A DNA stretch of 16,570 bases from G020348185 sp964525045 (GTDB lineage: Bacteria; Nitrospirota; Nitrospiria; Nitrospirales; UBA8639). Positions within the stretch are counted from its first letter, which is position 1, and each line of letters begins with the position of its first letter. The stretch covers positions 1 to 16,570 of the forward strand of contig CAZGFD010000042.1 of assembly GCA_964525045.1 (NCBI GenBank). Reading direction: 5' to 3'. Shown piece after piece: positions 7,248 to 13,757 of the stretch. Below the pieces are notes generated by a model. It saw nothing but the letters and a program-made list of their open reading frames with translations, had not been told where the DNA came from and searched no databases. The translations under genes were made by a program, and so were the position numbers.

Positions 7248-7264
7248 ACCTATTCGAAATAGGT
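7248..7264. repeat. perfect 7-bp hairpin
   Basis: ACCTATT (7248-7254) and AATAGGT (7258-7264) form a perfect seven-pair stem with a CGA loop. It lies between the LCIB-like gene and the DUF1428 gene, 169 bases after the former's stop. No U-tract follows, so it is a weak candidate for termination. It could be an operator for the DUF1428 gene 70 bases downstream. The rest of this gap shows no gene. Confidence 0.35.
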
Positions 7265-7336
7265 GCCTTTCGCTAAAGTTTATAGAGACAAAAGGTAGTT
7301 TTCCGGTTAAGATTTGTTCTCACTAAAGTAACAAGT

Positions 7337-7717
7337 ATGGCTCACTATATCGATGGATTCGTTTTCCCCATTTCGCGCGATCGCCTAGATGAGTATAAGC
7401 GTCTTGTTGAAGCCGTTGCAGATATTTGGAAGGAACACGGCGCGCTCGAATACAGGGAATATATCAGCGACGACTTGATACTTAAGGGAACGCGCTCATT
7501 CACTGAGCTCGCAGCCGCAACCGAGGGTGAAGCCATCGTGTTTGGATGGGTGGTATTTGAATCTCGTGAGGCACGTGATTTAGCAAATGAAAGGGTTGCG
7601 GCTGACCCAAGAATGGCGGATTTGATCAATTCATCGAATTCAGGTTTTGATGCTGAACGGATGGCATACGGCGGGTTCCAGCCTTTCGTTCTATCCTCTA
7701 ACGCCGACGCCGGATAA
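7337..7717 (+). CDS. DUF1428 (YbaA-like) protein
   Basis: A protein of 126 residues that matches the DUF1428 family over its full length. It begins with the family start YIDGFVFPISRDRLDEYKRL, continues with HGALEYREYISDD, then FGWVVFESREARDLANERVAADPRM, and closes with DAERMAYGGFQPFV. The fold is a ferredoxin-like dimer of the type found in antibiotic-monooxygenase-like proteins. The function is unknown, and no catalytic residue can be named. No good ribosome site precedes the ATG (the upstream sequence is AT-rich). The gene is monocistronic, with 256 bases before and about 240 bases after it. DUF1428 proteins are common as single, horizontally spread genes, which agrees with this setting. 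Confidence 0.88.
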   Translation: MAHYIDGFVFPISRDRLDEYKRLVEAVADIWKEHGALEYREYISDDLILKGTRSFTELAAATEGEAIVFGWVVFESREARDLANERVAADPRMADLINSSNSGFDAERMAYGGFQPFVLSSNADAG

Positions 7718-7956
7718 CAAATCACTGCAATTGGCACCCCCCAGCGGCCGTTTTTGCGTTGATCAATTGAACTCACCACCCACAACGGCCAATTATTCTT
7801 TTAATTGATAAGAGTCCAGAATTACGGTTTTCGTTATTATTCTTACATCTATAAACTCCCACTGTAATCAAAAACTTGCAATCTGGATCATACATTTATT
7901 ATTCGACCTTCAGAGAAACGTTGTCAGAATAAAACTGATTGACTCTAGGAGGATAT

Positions 7957-8544
7957 ATGTGGAATGAACGTTATTCTGAAGAGGAATATGTCTATGGAAC
8001 TGAGCCGAATTCGTTTCTTGTCGAACATGCAGGTATGCTTAGTGATCCCGTCCTTTCCCTAGGAGAGGGCGAGGGTCGAAACGCAGTTTTTCTTGCCTCC
8101 CTGGGCTTGAAGGTACACGGCGTTGACGGTTCAGAAGTGGGACTTGCCAAAGCACAAGCTTTGGCAAAATCAAAAGGCGTAGAAATCCAAACCGAAGTCG
8201 CTGACCTTGGAACTTTTGAACCAGTCGGGAATCGCTACGGATCGGTTGTGTCGATTTCCGCGCACCTGCCGAGTGCAATTAGAGGAAAGCTGTACCCGTT
8301 GGTGGAACGATGTTTGAGGCCTGGCGGTATAATAATTCTTGAAGCATACACGCCAGACCAGCTTGGTCGTGATACTGGAGGTCCTAAGAACCCCGATATG
8401 TTGATGACACCTGCGAAGATCGAACGCGAGTTCCCGAACCTTGAGCCAATTCTATTGCAAGAACTCGAGCGATATGTTTGCGAGGGGAAATTCCATACCG
8501 GCATAGCCTCGGTCGTACAGTTCATAGGTAAAAAGAAGGCGTAA
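7957..8544 (+). CDS. class I SAM-dependent methyltransferase
   Basis: A protein of 195 residues. The ATG at 7957 follows AGGAGG (7947-7952) by four bases. An upstream TTG at 7939 would place the ribosome site inside the gene and is rejected. The N-terminus MWNERYSEEEYVYGTEPN is typical of the small TehB/thiopurine-methyltransferase-like group, which often carries that WxxRY...Y.YG.xPN opening. Motif I is LSLGEGEGRN (residues 33-42). Motif II ends in the acidic D57 after GLKVHGVD, and the later GGIIILEAYTPDQ strand is motif IV/V. The acceptor is unknown; tellurite, thiol or small-molecule substrates are known in the group. It stands alone and is likely cytoplasmic. Confidence 0.88.
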   Translation: MWNERYSEEEYVYGTEPNSFLVEHAGMLSDPVLSLGEGEGRNAVFLASLGLKVHGVDGSEVGLAKAQALAKSKGVEIQTEVADLGTFEPVGNRYGSVVSISAHLPSAIRGKLYPLVERCLRPGGIIILEAYTPDQLGRDTGGPKNPDMLMTPAKIEREFPNLEPILLQELERYVCEGKFHTGIASVVQFIGKKKA

Positions 8545-8858
8545 CAAACTTACTCAACCCGGATCCGCATTACACGCAGGTCCGTTGGCTAAATTATAAA
8601 ATGACCGCTTTTCGCGGAATTTTGTCGAACGGATTAAACGACAGACAAAGAGGCTATTCCTGGACAGCAAATTTCCGAGTTCGACCCGTTACCATCATTC
8701 CTCGTTCGGGCTTGCATTTGATTCGGGTACGTGATGACTGGCTGGAGTACCCGAAAGCGGACGCTTGGCAACTACCAAATTTAGCAGATCAACTATTGGA
8801 CGGCGTCTAGGTCCGGGAGGAGAATTCCTGAGCTGAGTAGGCAGCTCCAAGATACACA
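8545..8858. other. gap with no convincing gene
   Basis: This 314-base gap holds an open frame of 69 codons on the plus strand (8601-8810). Its ATG has no ribosome site, but its second half (IPRSGLHLIRVRDDWLEYPKADAW) is protein-like. It could be a remnant, and I did not recognise a family. GGGAGGAG at 8814-8821 looks like a ribosome site, but no start codon lies at a suitable distance in a long frame. No terminator with a T-run was seen after the methyltransferase gene. Confidence 0.35.
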
Positions 8859-9839
8859 ATGCTGAATACACGGATTACAGAGAAATTCGGGTTGCGGTAT
8901 CCGGTGATGTCTGCCCCAATGAGTCGACACAGCGGCGGACAACTTGCCGGAACAGTGACGCAAACGGGCGGTTTGGGGTTGTTTGGTGCGACTAATCCGA
9001 AAGGAGACATATGGCTTCGGAACCAGATTAATCTCGCAAGAGAAATGAGCTGCAATCGACCATTCGGTCTCGGATTCGTTACACATTTGATACCAATATT
9101 CCCCACCTTGTATGACGTAGCCATTGAAGAGCGCGTGCCCGTCATCGCGTTTTCGTTCGCTGACCCATCGCCGTGGTGTTCGCGAGCTAAAAAAGTTGGT
9201 GCAACCGTGATTTGTCAGGTTCAATCTATGGAGGGCGCCAGACAAGCAGTCGCTGCGGGGACTGATATCCTGGTTGTACAAGGAAACGAAGCCGGCGGAC
9301 ATACTGGACGCTCCAATCTCATGCCTCTCCTATTGCGTGTACTACGTGAGTATTCTGACTTGCCTGTCCTTGCGGCAGGAGGTATTGCGAGTGGTGCAGG
9401 CCTCGCGGCAGTGTTGGCCGCCGGTGCTGATGGCGCGTGGCTGGGGACCTCTCTGATCGCAACACCCGAGTGTGTCGAGGTGGCACAATCGTACAAAAAT
9501 AGAATCATTGAAGCCCACAGCGAGGACACAATCTTCACAAAAGTGTTCGATATCCTCGATGAAGCCGCTTTTGGCATACCACCATGGCCAGACCAAATCG
9601 CAGGGCGCGCCATAACAAACGATCTTGTGGTTAAATGGCATGGCAAAGAAACTGAGCTAAGATCCAAGATTGGCGAAGTCCTACCCTTGTACAAATATTC
9701 AATGAGGCAGAATGATGTATCAAAAACGGCTGTATATGCGGGTGAATCGGTCGACTTCATAAACGCGATTCGCCCGGCATCGGAAGTTATCATTGATATT
9801 TGCGAGGAAGCGGAGCGATTGCTGAGTTTGCGTGTTTAA
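8859..9839 (+). CDS. nitronate monooxygenase (2-nitropropane dioxygenase family)
   Basis: A protein of 326 residues with the FMN-binding TIM-barrel pattern of nitronate monooxygenases. These flavoenzymes oxidise toxic alkyl nitronates with O2. The opening TRITEKFGLRYPVMSAPM is the family start. QGNEAGGHTGR (about 141-151) includes the conserved H148 proposed as active-site base, and PVLAAGGIASGAGLAAVLAAGADG (about 169-192) is the phosphate-binding end of the barrel. The length is normal (about 310-370). The ATG is the only usable start because a TAG lies seven codons upstream in frame, and its ribosome site is poor. It is the sole gene here and converges on the MOSC gene across 352 bases. Some relatives are enoyl reductases (FabK-like), and these cannot be fully excluded by motif alone. 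Confidence 0.88.
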   Translation: MLNTRITEKFGLRYPVMSAPMSRHSGGQLAGTVTQTGGLGLFGATNPKGDIWLRNQINLAREMSCNRPFGLGFVTHLIPIFPTLYDVAIEERVPVIAFSFADPSPWCSRAKKVGATVICQVQSMEGARQAVAAGTDILVVQGNEAGGHTGRSNLMPLLLRVLREYSDLPVLAAGGIASGAGLAAVLAAGADGAWLGTSLIATPECVEVAQSYKNRIIEAHSEDTIFTKVFDILDEAAFGIPPWPDQIAGRAITNDLVVKWHGKETELRSKIGEVLPLYKYSMRQNDVSKTAVYAGESVDFINAIRPASEVIIDICEEAERLLSLRV

Positions 9840-10191
9840 TCATCAGCACTTTGGCAGGCGCCAATTCGGCTACCCAAAAATCACTACCGGTTTTCCAAGC
9901 GGAATTTACCGGTTGCAGAAAATGGGAAGCGCCTACAAGTCCAAATCGTGCATTTCCGTTATTGGCCGGAAACCACCTCGTGCGGCCATTGGGAATTATG
10001 TATAATCCATCACCCCTCTAGTGGAGTATTTATTGATAGCCTTCAATCCCCGGTCCCAAGAGCGTCCGCCATGGTGCGAGGTTTTTAATGAGCAATCTCC
10101 ACGATGATGAATATCGGAATGAATATCTTGGGAAATGCTAACTTTTGAGAATAGATTATCCCCCAAATTGTTTCTCTACCGGTGTTAGGTC
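9840..10191. other. convergent intergenic gap, no gene seen
   Basis: The 352 bases between the convergent nitronate monooxygenase and MOSC genes show no gene. Open frames on either strand are short and without family pattern. CCGGTTTTCC and ACCGGTTG near 9887-9915 are a local near-repeat. No hairpin with a clear T-tract was found for either gene, so termination may be Rho-dependent or use a structure I cannot see by eye. Confidence 0.5.
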
Positions 10192-11061
10192 TTACCATTC
10201 AACCTGTACTCGATCGCCTGGTCGAATCGTTCCACCCTGTATTACTCTCGCATACACCCCAACCTTTCCCTCATTGTGTTTTAGGATAGTACGTAAGATT
10301 CCAGGGTCCTTCGGGAGATTGCCCTGAGGCAAGGTGGTCATCACACACCGACCGCAGGAATCGGTGATCGTGAGGCGTACATCCTCTCCGATAGCGATGG
10401 TATGCCCAATCCAAGAATTTTCTATTGGCCCCGTGGTCTCTTCCAAAGGCTGAACGACGATATTGGGACGAAAACGTTCAATGGCGAATTCCCCGGAGGG
10501 GTAGCACTCGTGAAGTTGCCTTAATGTGGCCGATGTCAGTAGATGGATCGTAGCCGCATCAAAAAAAGTTCCACTTGGAAGCACAAATTCCGTGATCGTG
10601 TCTCGATGATCACGACCTTCAATATCAGGCCAGTATTCGTCTGATCGCCCTGTCCAGGACGAGGGAAGCGACCCATGGACCCCGTTGACCCAACCTTGAC
10701 GGATAACCACCAACCGGACCTCACGGTTTAGCGCTTGTGACAGAGTCTGATCGACACCAGGTTGTTCACTAGTCACGGTTAGGCCATTCGGTAGGGTGAT
10801 ACGGACAGGAGGGCTCTTCTCATCACTGTCCAATGGTTGAATGCAGGCCGCTTTAAATGTAAACAGGGTTGGCCATGTACGGGGATTTTTGGCGGTGGCT
10901 GTCTTGCCATCGGTGGTATCGACAAGCGCGTAGGATCGGTCACCAACCAATCCATTCTCTCTCACCTGAGCAACCGTCAATTTTTCCCCGATCATGGATT
11001 TCACAGGGTACCGCCAAACCGAGGCAATGGACCCAACCTGCTCTGAAGACGTAAGACTCAA
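10192..11061 (-). CDS. MOSC-domain protein (MOSC N-terminal + MOSC)
   Basis: A protein of 289 residues starting with TTG at 11061, which follows a strong GAGGAGGTG (11069-11077) at normal spacing. Residues about 8-120 form the MOSC N-terminal beta-barrel, with SVWRYPVKSMIGEKL and GLVGDRSYALVD as in the family. Residues about 150-289 are the MOSC domain. The invariant cysteine is C239 in CGRCVMTTLPQG, with C236 close by. MOSC proteins use this Cys in molybdenum cofactor sulfuration (MOCOS, mARC) or as mARC/YiiM/YcbX-like reductases of N-hydroxylated bases. YcbX-like members have a fused ferredoxin, which is absent here. The gene lies at the end of the minus-strand run thioredoxin-like / hemoglobin / MOSC, 135 bases after the hemoglobin gene, so co-transcription is possible but not shown. 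Confidence 0.85.
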   Translation of the reverse strand: MSLTSSEQVGSIASVWRYPVKSMIGEKLTVAQVRENGLVGDRSYALVDTTDGKTATAKNPRTWPTLFTFKAACIQPLDSDEKSPPVRITLPNGLTVTSEQPGVDQTLSQALNREVRLVVIRQGWVNGVHGSLPSSWTGRSDEYWPDIEGRDHRDTITEFVLPSGTFFDAATIHLLTSATLRQLHECYPSGEFAIERFRPNIVVQPLEETTGPIENSWIGHTIAIGEDVRLTITDSCGRCVMTTLPQGNLPKDPGILRTILKHNEGKVGVYARVIQGGTIRPGDRVQVEW

Positions 11062-11196
11062 ATGGACACCTCCTCGTTCGTCACCGTTTATAAAGACGCA
11101 TTGAATTCAAAGAATACCGTTGGACAAAAAAGAACATCTTGCGAAATGTTGCATCCCGCAAGATGTCCATTTGGCCTTGATTGTGCCACAACTCGC

Positions 11197-11658
11197 CTAT
11201 GGAATTTCAACGATATCCGATTTCATAGAACCGAGCAGCCCTAGCAATTCCTCCTGTTCGGCTTCCGGAACCTTAAGGGTATTGAGCGCTGTCACAAGGT
11301 CTTCCACGACGGCGGAGAACTCTGCATTGGTGATGCGCATCCCCCTATGGGTGGTTACCATATCTCGGCCCGTGTAGGTACACGGCCCACCGGTTGCCGC
11401 ACATACTTGGTCAACCATGTGGCCTTTAAAGCGGGGGATATCCGTCGTGGCAAAGCGGCCATTGATACGATCATCTTTGGCAACATTGCTAACAAACTCA
11501 TCAATGACTTTCACAATAGCGGGCTTCCCCCCTAACCTGTCGTATAAGGAATCCGACGTTTTTCCAATTGGAGGTTCCGCTATGGCACAGGCGACGGAGG
11601 CCAACCACATGCCCAGGATGACGCTGGTTTGAATTGACTTCTTCATACATGCAAGCAT
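11197..11658 (-). CDS. exported group 1 truncated hemoglobin
   Basis: I choose the ATG at 11658, giving 153 residues, because AAAGGA lies six bases before it. An in-frame ATG at 11673 has no ribosome site. Residues 1-27 form a signal peptide (MKKSIQ, then VILGMWLASVACAIA) with likely cleavage after AIA, so the heme protein would act in the periplasm. Residues 37-153 match the 2/2 hemoglobins. SLYDRLGGKPAIVKVIDEFV is the A-B helix start, RFKGHMVDQVCAATGG the E helix, and H104 in TTHRGM the proximal heme ligand. The B10 position, usually Tyr in the group, appears to be Val, so ligand stabilisation may differ. C86 and C93 could form a disulfide. A role in NO or O2 handling is inferred from the family. 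Confidence 0.85.
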   Translation of the reverse strand: MLACMKKSIQTSVILGMWLASVACAIAEPPIGKTSDSLYDRLGGKPAIVKVIDEFVSNVAKDDRINGRFATTDIPRFKGHMVDQVCAATGGPCTYTGRDMVTTHRGMRITNAEFSAVVEDLVTALNTLKVPEAEQEELLGLLGSMKSDIVEIP

Positions 11659-11704
11659 GTTTTTTCCTTTCATGGTTCATGTAAAAATTAAATGCCTTGA
11701 GGCT

Positions 11705-11947
11705 TCAACCCAGGCCTTTGTTCTTCTGCGATGACGATGATTGATGCGGTGTGCCATTCAAGGAAAAGTTTTCCGTATGAAACGAGGAATTTCCTGAATA
11801 GCTTCCGCCTTCTTGAATTGACCACGGCCACTCCCAAAGTGGGACGATCCCCCCTTTCGGAATTTGGTACCACCCTGACCATTTGATGATCCATGATCGG
11901 GGGCTAAAGGAGGGCGCCGAAGGACGCGGTGAACTGCAGATACTCAT
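11705..11947 (-). CDS. possible small protein overlapping thioredoxin-like gene end (doubtful)
   Basis: A frame of 80 codons whose ATG overlaps the stop of the thioredoxin-like gene (ATGA, 11944-11947). AAAGGG sits about five bases before it, which would allow translational coupling. The product is rich in Ser, Trp and Gly (WIIKWSGWYQIP, PLWEWPWSIQEGG, QSSSSQKNKG) and matches nothing known. Another minus-strand frame (11894-11688) is equally open and basic, so the region may be non-coding. No signal peptide is clear. The only support is start-codon geometry, and the 270-base space to the hemoglobin gene would otherwise hold no gene. Confidence 0.25.
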   Translation of the reverse strand: MSICSSPRPSAPSFSPRSWIIKWSGWYQIPKGGIVPLWEWPWSIQEGGSYSGNSSFHTENFSLNGTPHQSSSSQKNKGLG

Positions 11948-12186
11948 CCGGTCCCTTTCACATCTTCCATCGATGCGCCAAAATTGATGTGAAAGACCTG
12001 CTCATCAAGCACTAATGCGGGGACTGATTTCACGCCGACCGATTCGGCCTCCGCGATCCGTTTGGGTTGTTGGGAAAAGTGGACAATTTCCAACTCGTAT
12101 TGAGTGGGATCATTGGCCTGCGCCACCATTCTTTCAGCCTCAACGCACACGGGACACCCTGCATGGAAAAACGTAGCTTTCTTCAT
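11944..12186 (-). CDS. thioredoxin-fold small protein with CPVC motif
   Basis: A protein of 80 residues. AAGGAGG precedes the ATG at ideal spacing. Residues 2-14 are KKATFFHAGCPVC, giving the redox pair C11-P-V-C14 right after the first strand. SVPALVL with P56 is the cis-proline loop facing the active site, and the last strand FHINFGASMEDV closes a compact thioredoxin/glutaredoxin-like fold. It lacks a signal peptide, so it should act in the cytoplasm as a disulfide reductase or sensor. The size is close to that of NrdH/glutaredoxin-like proteins, but the CPVC motif is not that of NrdH (usually CMQC/CVQC). It is the first gene of the minus-strand set and is divergent from the Cys-tailed MarR gene, which suggests regulation by that repressor. 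Confidence 0.8.
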   Translation of the reverse strand: MKKATFFHAGCPVCVEAERMVAQANDPTQYELEIVHFSQQPKRIAEAESVGVKSVPALVLDEQVFHINFGASMEDVKGTG

Positions 12187-12223
12187 AGGTTCCTCCTTGG
12201 AAGTGAAAAGTTATTAGTATTGA

Positions 12224-12278
12224 CTCGAAACTATTTGACTATGACATAACGATTTCCGTTTGTCAATTTTGTTTCGAG
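12224..12278. promoter_or_regulatory. inverted repeat flanking the divergent promoters (candidate operator)
   Basis: CTCGAAAC (12224-12231) and GTTTCGAG (12271-12278) are perfect inverted copies with 39 bases between them. They bracket the region holding both predicted promoters. A smaller imperfect palindrome TATGACATA (12240-12248) overlaps the predicted -10 of the minus-strand promoter. MarR dimers usually bind palindromes of 16-20 bases near -10/-35, so the inner one may be the main site and the outer arms a second, looped pair. This is inference from symmetry only. Confidence 0.4.
12238..12266 (-). promoter_or_regulatory. sigma70-like promoter of the thioredoxin-like gene
   Basis: On the minus strand TTGACA (12266-12261) is followed after 17 bases by CATAGT (12243-12238). 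The -35 is a perfect match and the -10 matches four of six. The predicted start lies about 45 bases before the thioredoxin-like ATG, leaving room for its AAGGAGG ribosome site. The -35 overlaps that of the plus-strand promoter. Confidence 0.5.
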
Positions 12279-12288
12279 GCGATACAAT
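12260..12288 (+). promoter_or_regulatory. sigma70-like promoter of the MarR gene (leaderless transcript predicted)
   Basis: TTGTCA (12260-12265) and TACAAT (12283-12288) are five-of-six matches to the -35 and -10 consensus, spaced by exactly 17 bases. Transcription would start about six to seven bases later, at or next to the ATG at 12295. No Shine-Dalgarno sequence precedes that ATG, which fits a leaderless mRNA. The -35 hexamer overlaps the opposite -35 by five bases, so the two polymerases could not bind together. Confidence 0.5.
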
Positions 12289-12294
12289 GGCCGT

Positions 12295-12858
12295 ATGAAT
12301 GTGCACGAGGGGCAGGATCTGTTAGAGCGACTGAACAACCTCCTACGGATGGAAGTGCGTGCCTTTGGGGTGAAGTATGGCTTGCAGCCTGTACAAATAG
12401 AGGCACTCACTTACCTGACACGTTGCAATCGCTATTCAGACACTCCGCAAGCGGTCACCGAATATCTGGGGCTGACAAAGGGGACGGTTTCGCAATCCCT
12501 AAAAGTGTTGGAGCAGAAAGGGTTGTTACGGAAGCAACAGGACACGGAGGATAAAAGAATCACACATTTAGCTGTCACGGCGAAGGGGAAAAAACTGATT
12601 GAGCAGGCCTTTCCCGCCAAAAGCCTGCAGGCGGCCCTGGCTAAAACAAATACTGGCCAGGAGAATAGAATTGAGGAAACGCTGCGCTCATTATTACGTG
12701 AGATGCAGCAACTTCATGACCGGAGGACGTTTGCCGCTTGCCATACGTGCCGCTTCAATGAACGTCAAAAGAAGGGATATTTTTGCGGCTTGACGAAAGA
12801 ACCACTAAGTAACCGGGACGTGCAACTGATTTGCCGGGAACATGAATACCCATCATGA
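12295..12858 (+). CDS. MarR-family regulator with C-terminal four-cysteine tail
   Basis: A protein of 187 residues. Residues 1-145 are a MarR winged helix-turn-helix: YGLQPVQIEALTYLTR, the recognition region YLGLTKGTVSQSLKVLEQKGLL (about 57-78) and the wing with DTEDKRITHLAVTAKG. The C-terminus adds about 40 residues with C149-x2-C152-x11-C164-x15-C180 (CHTCRF, YFCGL, LICREHE). This looks like a zinc- or iron-sulfur-binding site and could sense redox state or NO. MarR proteins are usually about 140-160 residues, so the tail is extra. It is transcribed divergently from the thioredoxin-like/hemoglobin/MOSC set and is probably its repressor and autoregulated. The start at 12295 is supported by the promoter position. 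The metal cluster type is not known. Confidence 0.85.
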   Translation: MNVHEGQDLLERLNNLLRMEVRAFGVKYGLQPVQIEALTYLTRCNRYSDTPQAVTEYLGLTKGTVSQSLKVLEQKGLLRKQQDTEDKRITHLAVTAKGKKLIEQAFPAKSLQAALAKTNTGQENRIEETLRSLLREMQQLHDRRTFAACHTCRFNERQKKGYFCGLTKEPLSNRDVQLICREHEYPS

Positions 12859-12919
12859 ATATAGTTTCATTGATTAGATATCGTGATAACAAATTGTATA
12901 ATTCTGAAGAGAAACGTTG

Positions 12920-12937
12920 GATCCCCTGTTGGGGATC
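12920..12937. terminator. hairpin between convergent MarR and GNAT genes
   Basis: GATCCCC (12920-12926) and GGGGATC (12931-12937) form a perfect seven-pair stem with a four-base loop (TGTT). A second, weaker stem follows, AGAATG/CATTCT at about 12944-12961. The position, after the MarR stop and facing the convergent GNAT gene, suits a bidirectional terminator. No T-tract follows the first stem, so it is a moderate call. Confidence 0.45.
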
Positions 12938-13044
12938 TGAGAAGAATGGAATCTCATTCTCTTTACAATATTCCGCGTGAGTAACAGCATTTGGCCGAAT
13001 GCAGATATGTCTGCTGCCAACCCAAGGCCGAAATGAATACGGCT

Positions 13045-13521
13045 TCATAATTTCTTGAAATATCTGGAGATCGGAAGCAGCCCAAATCCCGTGGATTCAT
13101 AGGTATGACGCGCGGGGGCATGTCCGGGATCTCCACCGGCCTCAACCATCACGGTGGTCATCCCGGCCTGTTTAAACCAGGCGAGCGAGTGGTTAATGAG
13201 GGCGGTCGCGATTCCTTGTCGTTGAAAACCAGAATTGACCGCAATCATGTGGATCTCACCCATACGATCCTTGTGGTGGAGCTTCAGCGCAACGAATCCA
13301 ACGGCTTGGGTGCCCTCTGAAGCGACCCAAACGTGAGCGTCCACATTTGCGCAAACCGTTTCGACCGCGTTCTGTTGTGAGACACGCCAATCAGGATACT
13401 GCTCCCAATAGACCTCCGGCTCCATGGCCTTCTCGAGTGATTTAAAGACGGGCTCCCAGGCGCGCAGTGCTAGCTGGACGATTGCATTTATTTGAGATTC
13501 GTCATAGGGTTCGATTTTCAT
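13045..13521 (-). CDS. GNAT-family N-acetyltransferase
   Basis: A protein of 158 residues with the GNAT pattern. The N-terminal strand is IEPYDESQINAIVQLALRAWEPVF. The central WVASEGTQAVGFVALKL is followed by MGEIHMIAVNSGFQRQGIATALINHSLAWF (the acetyl-CoA loop QRQGIATA at about 98-105), and the end has ARHTYESTGFGLLP, the usual YEk.GF block. No ribosome site precedes the ATG. The acceptor is unknown. It converges on the MarR gene and stands alone, with 186 bases after it and 236 bases to the divergent pdxJ-like gene before it. Confidence 0.85.
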   Translation of the reverse strand: MKIEPYDESQINAIVQLALRAWEPVFKSLEKAMEPEVYWEQYPDWRVSQQNAVETVCANVDAHVWVASEGTQAVGFVALKLHHKDRMGEIHMIAVNSGFQRQGIATALINHSLAWFKQAGMTTVMVEAGGDPGHAPARHTYESTGFGLLPISRYFKKL

Positions 13522-13757
13522 TGAAGGTGTGAATCAAAATGGATGGCTTCGACTTTCAAACGATTTGACCTATCGCTTAAAACGCTGGCAACATTCAAAG
13601 CTCGGGACAGCTCTTGGAGGCTTGTGCCCCAAAATCCTGCGATCCACGAAGGTCCGCTTTGTCGTGTAATAATCGTCCTTCAGAAAATTGTCAATGCCTG
13701 CTTTCCACCAAACGCCACTGATTGCCTCCTATTCGTGAGAAATCGACGATCATCAAC

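Noticed and set aside
7696..8600. Possible integron cassette array (attC-like TAACAA at the stops of the DUF1428 and methyltransferase genes)
   Set aside because: Both stops lie in GxxTAACAAA and the genes are of cassette type. The downstream sequence lacks a matching GTTRRRY core and the paired arms of attC, the spacing is irregular, neighbouring genes are on both strands, and no integrase is present.
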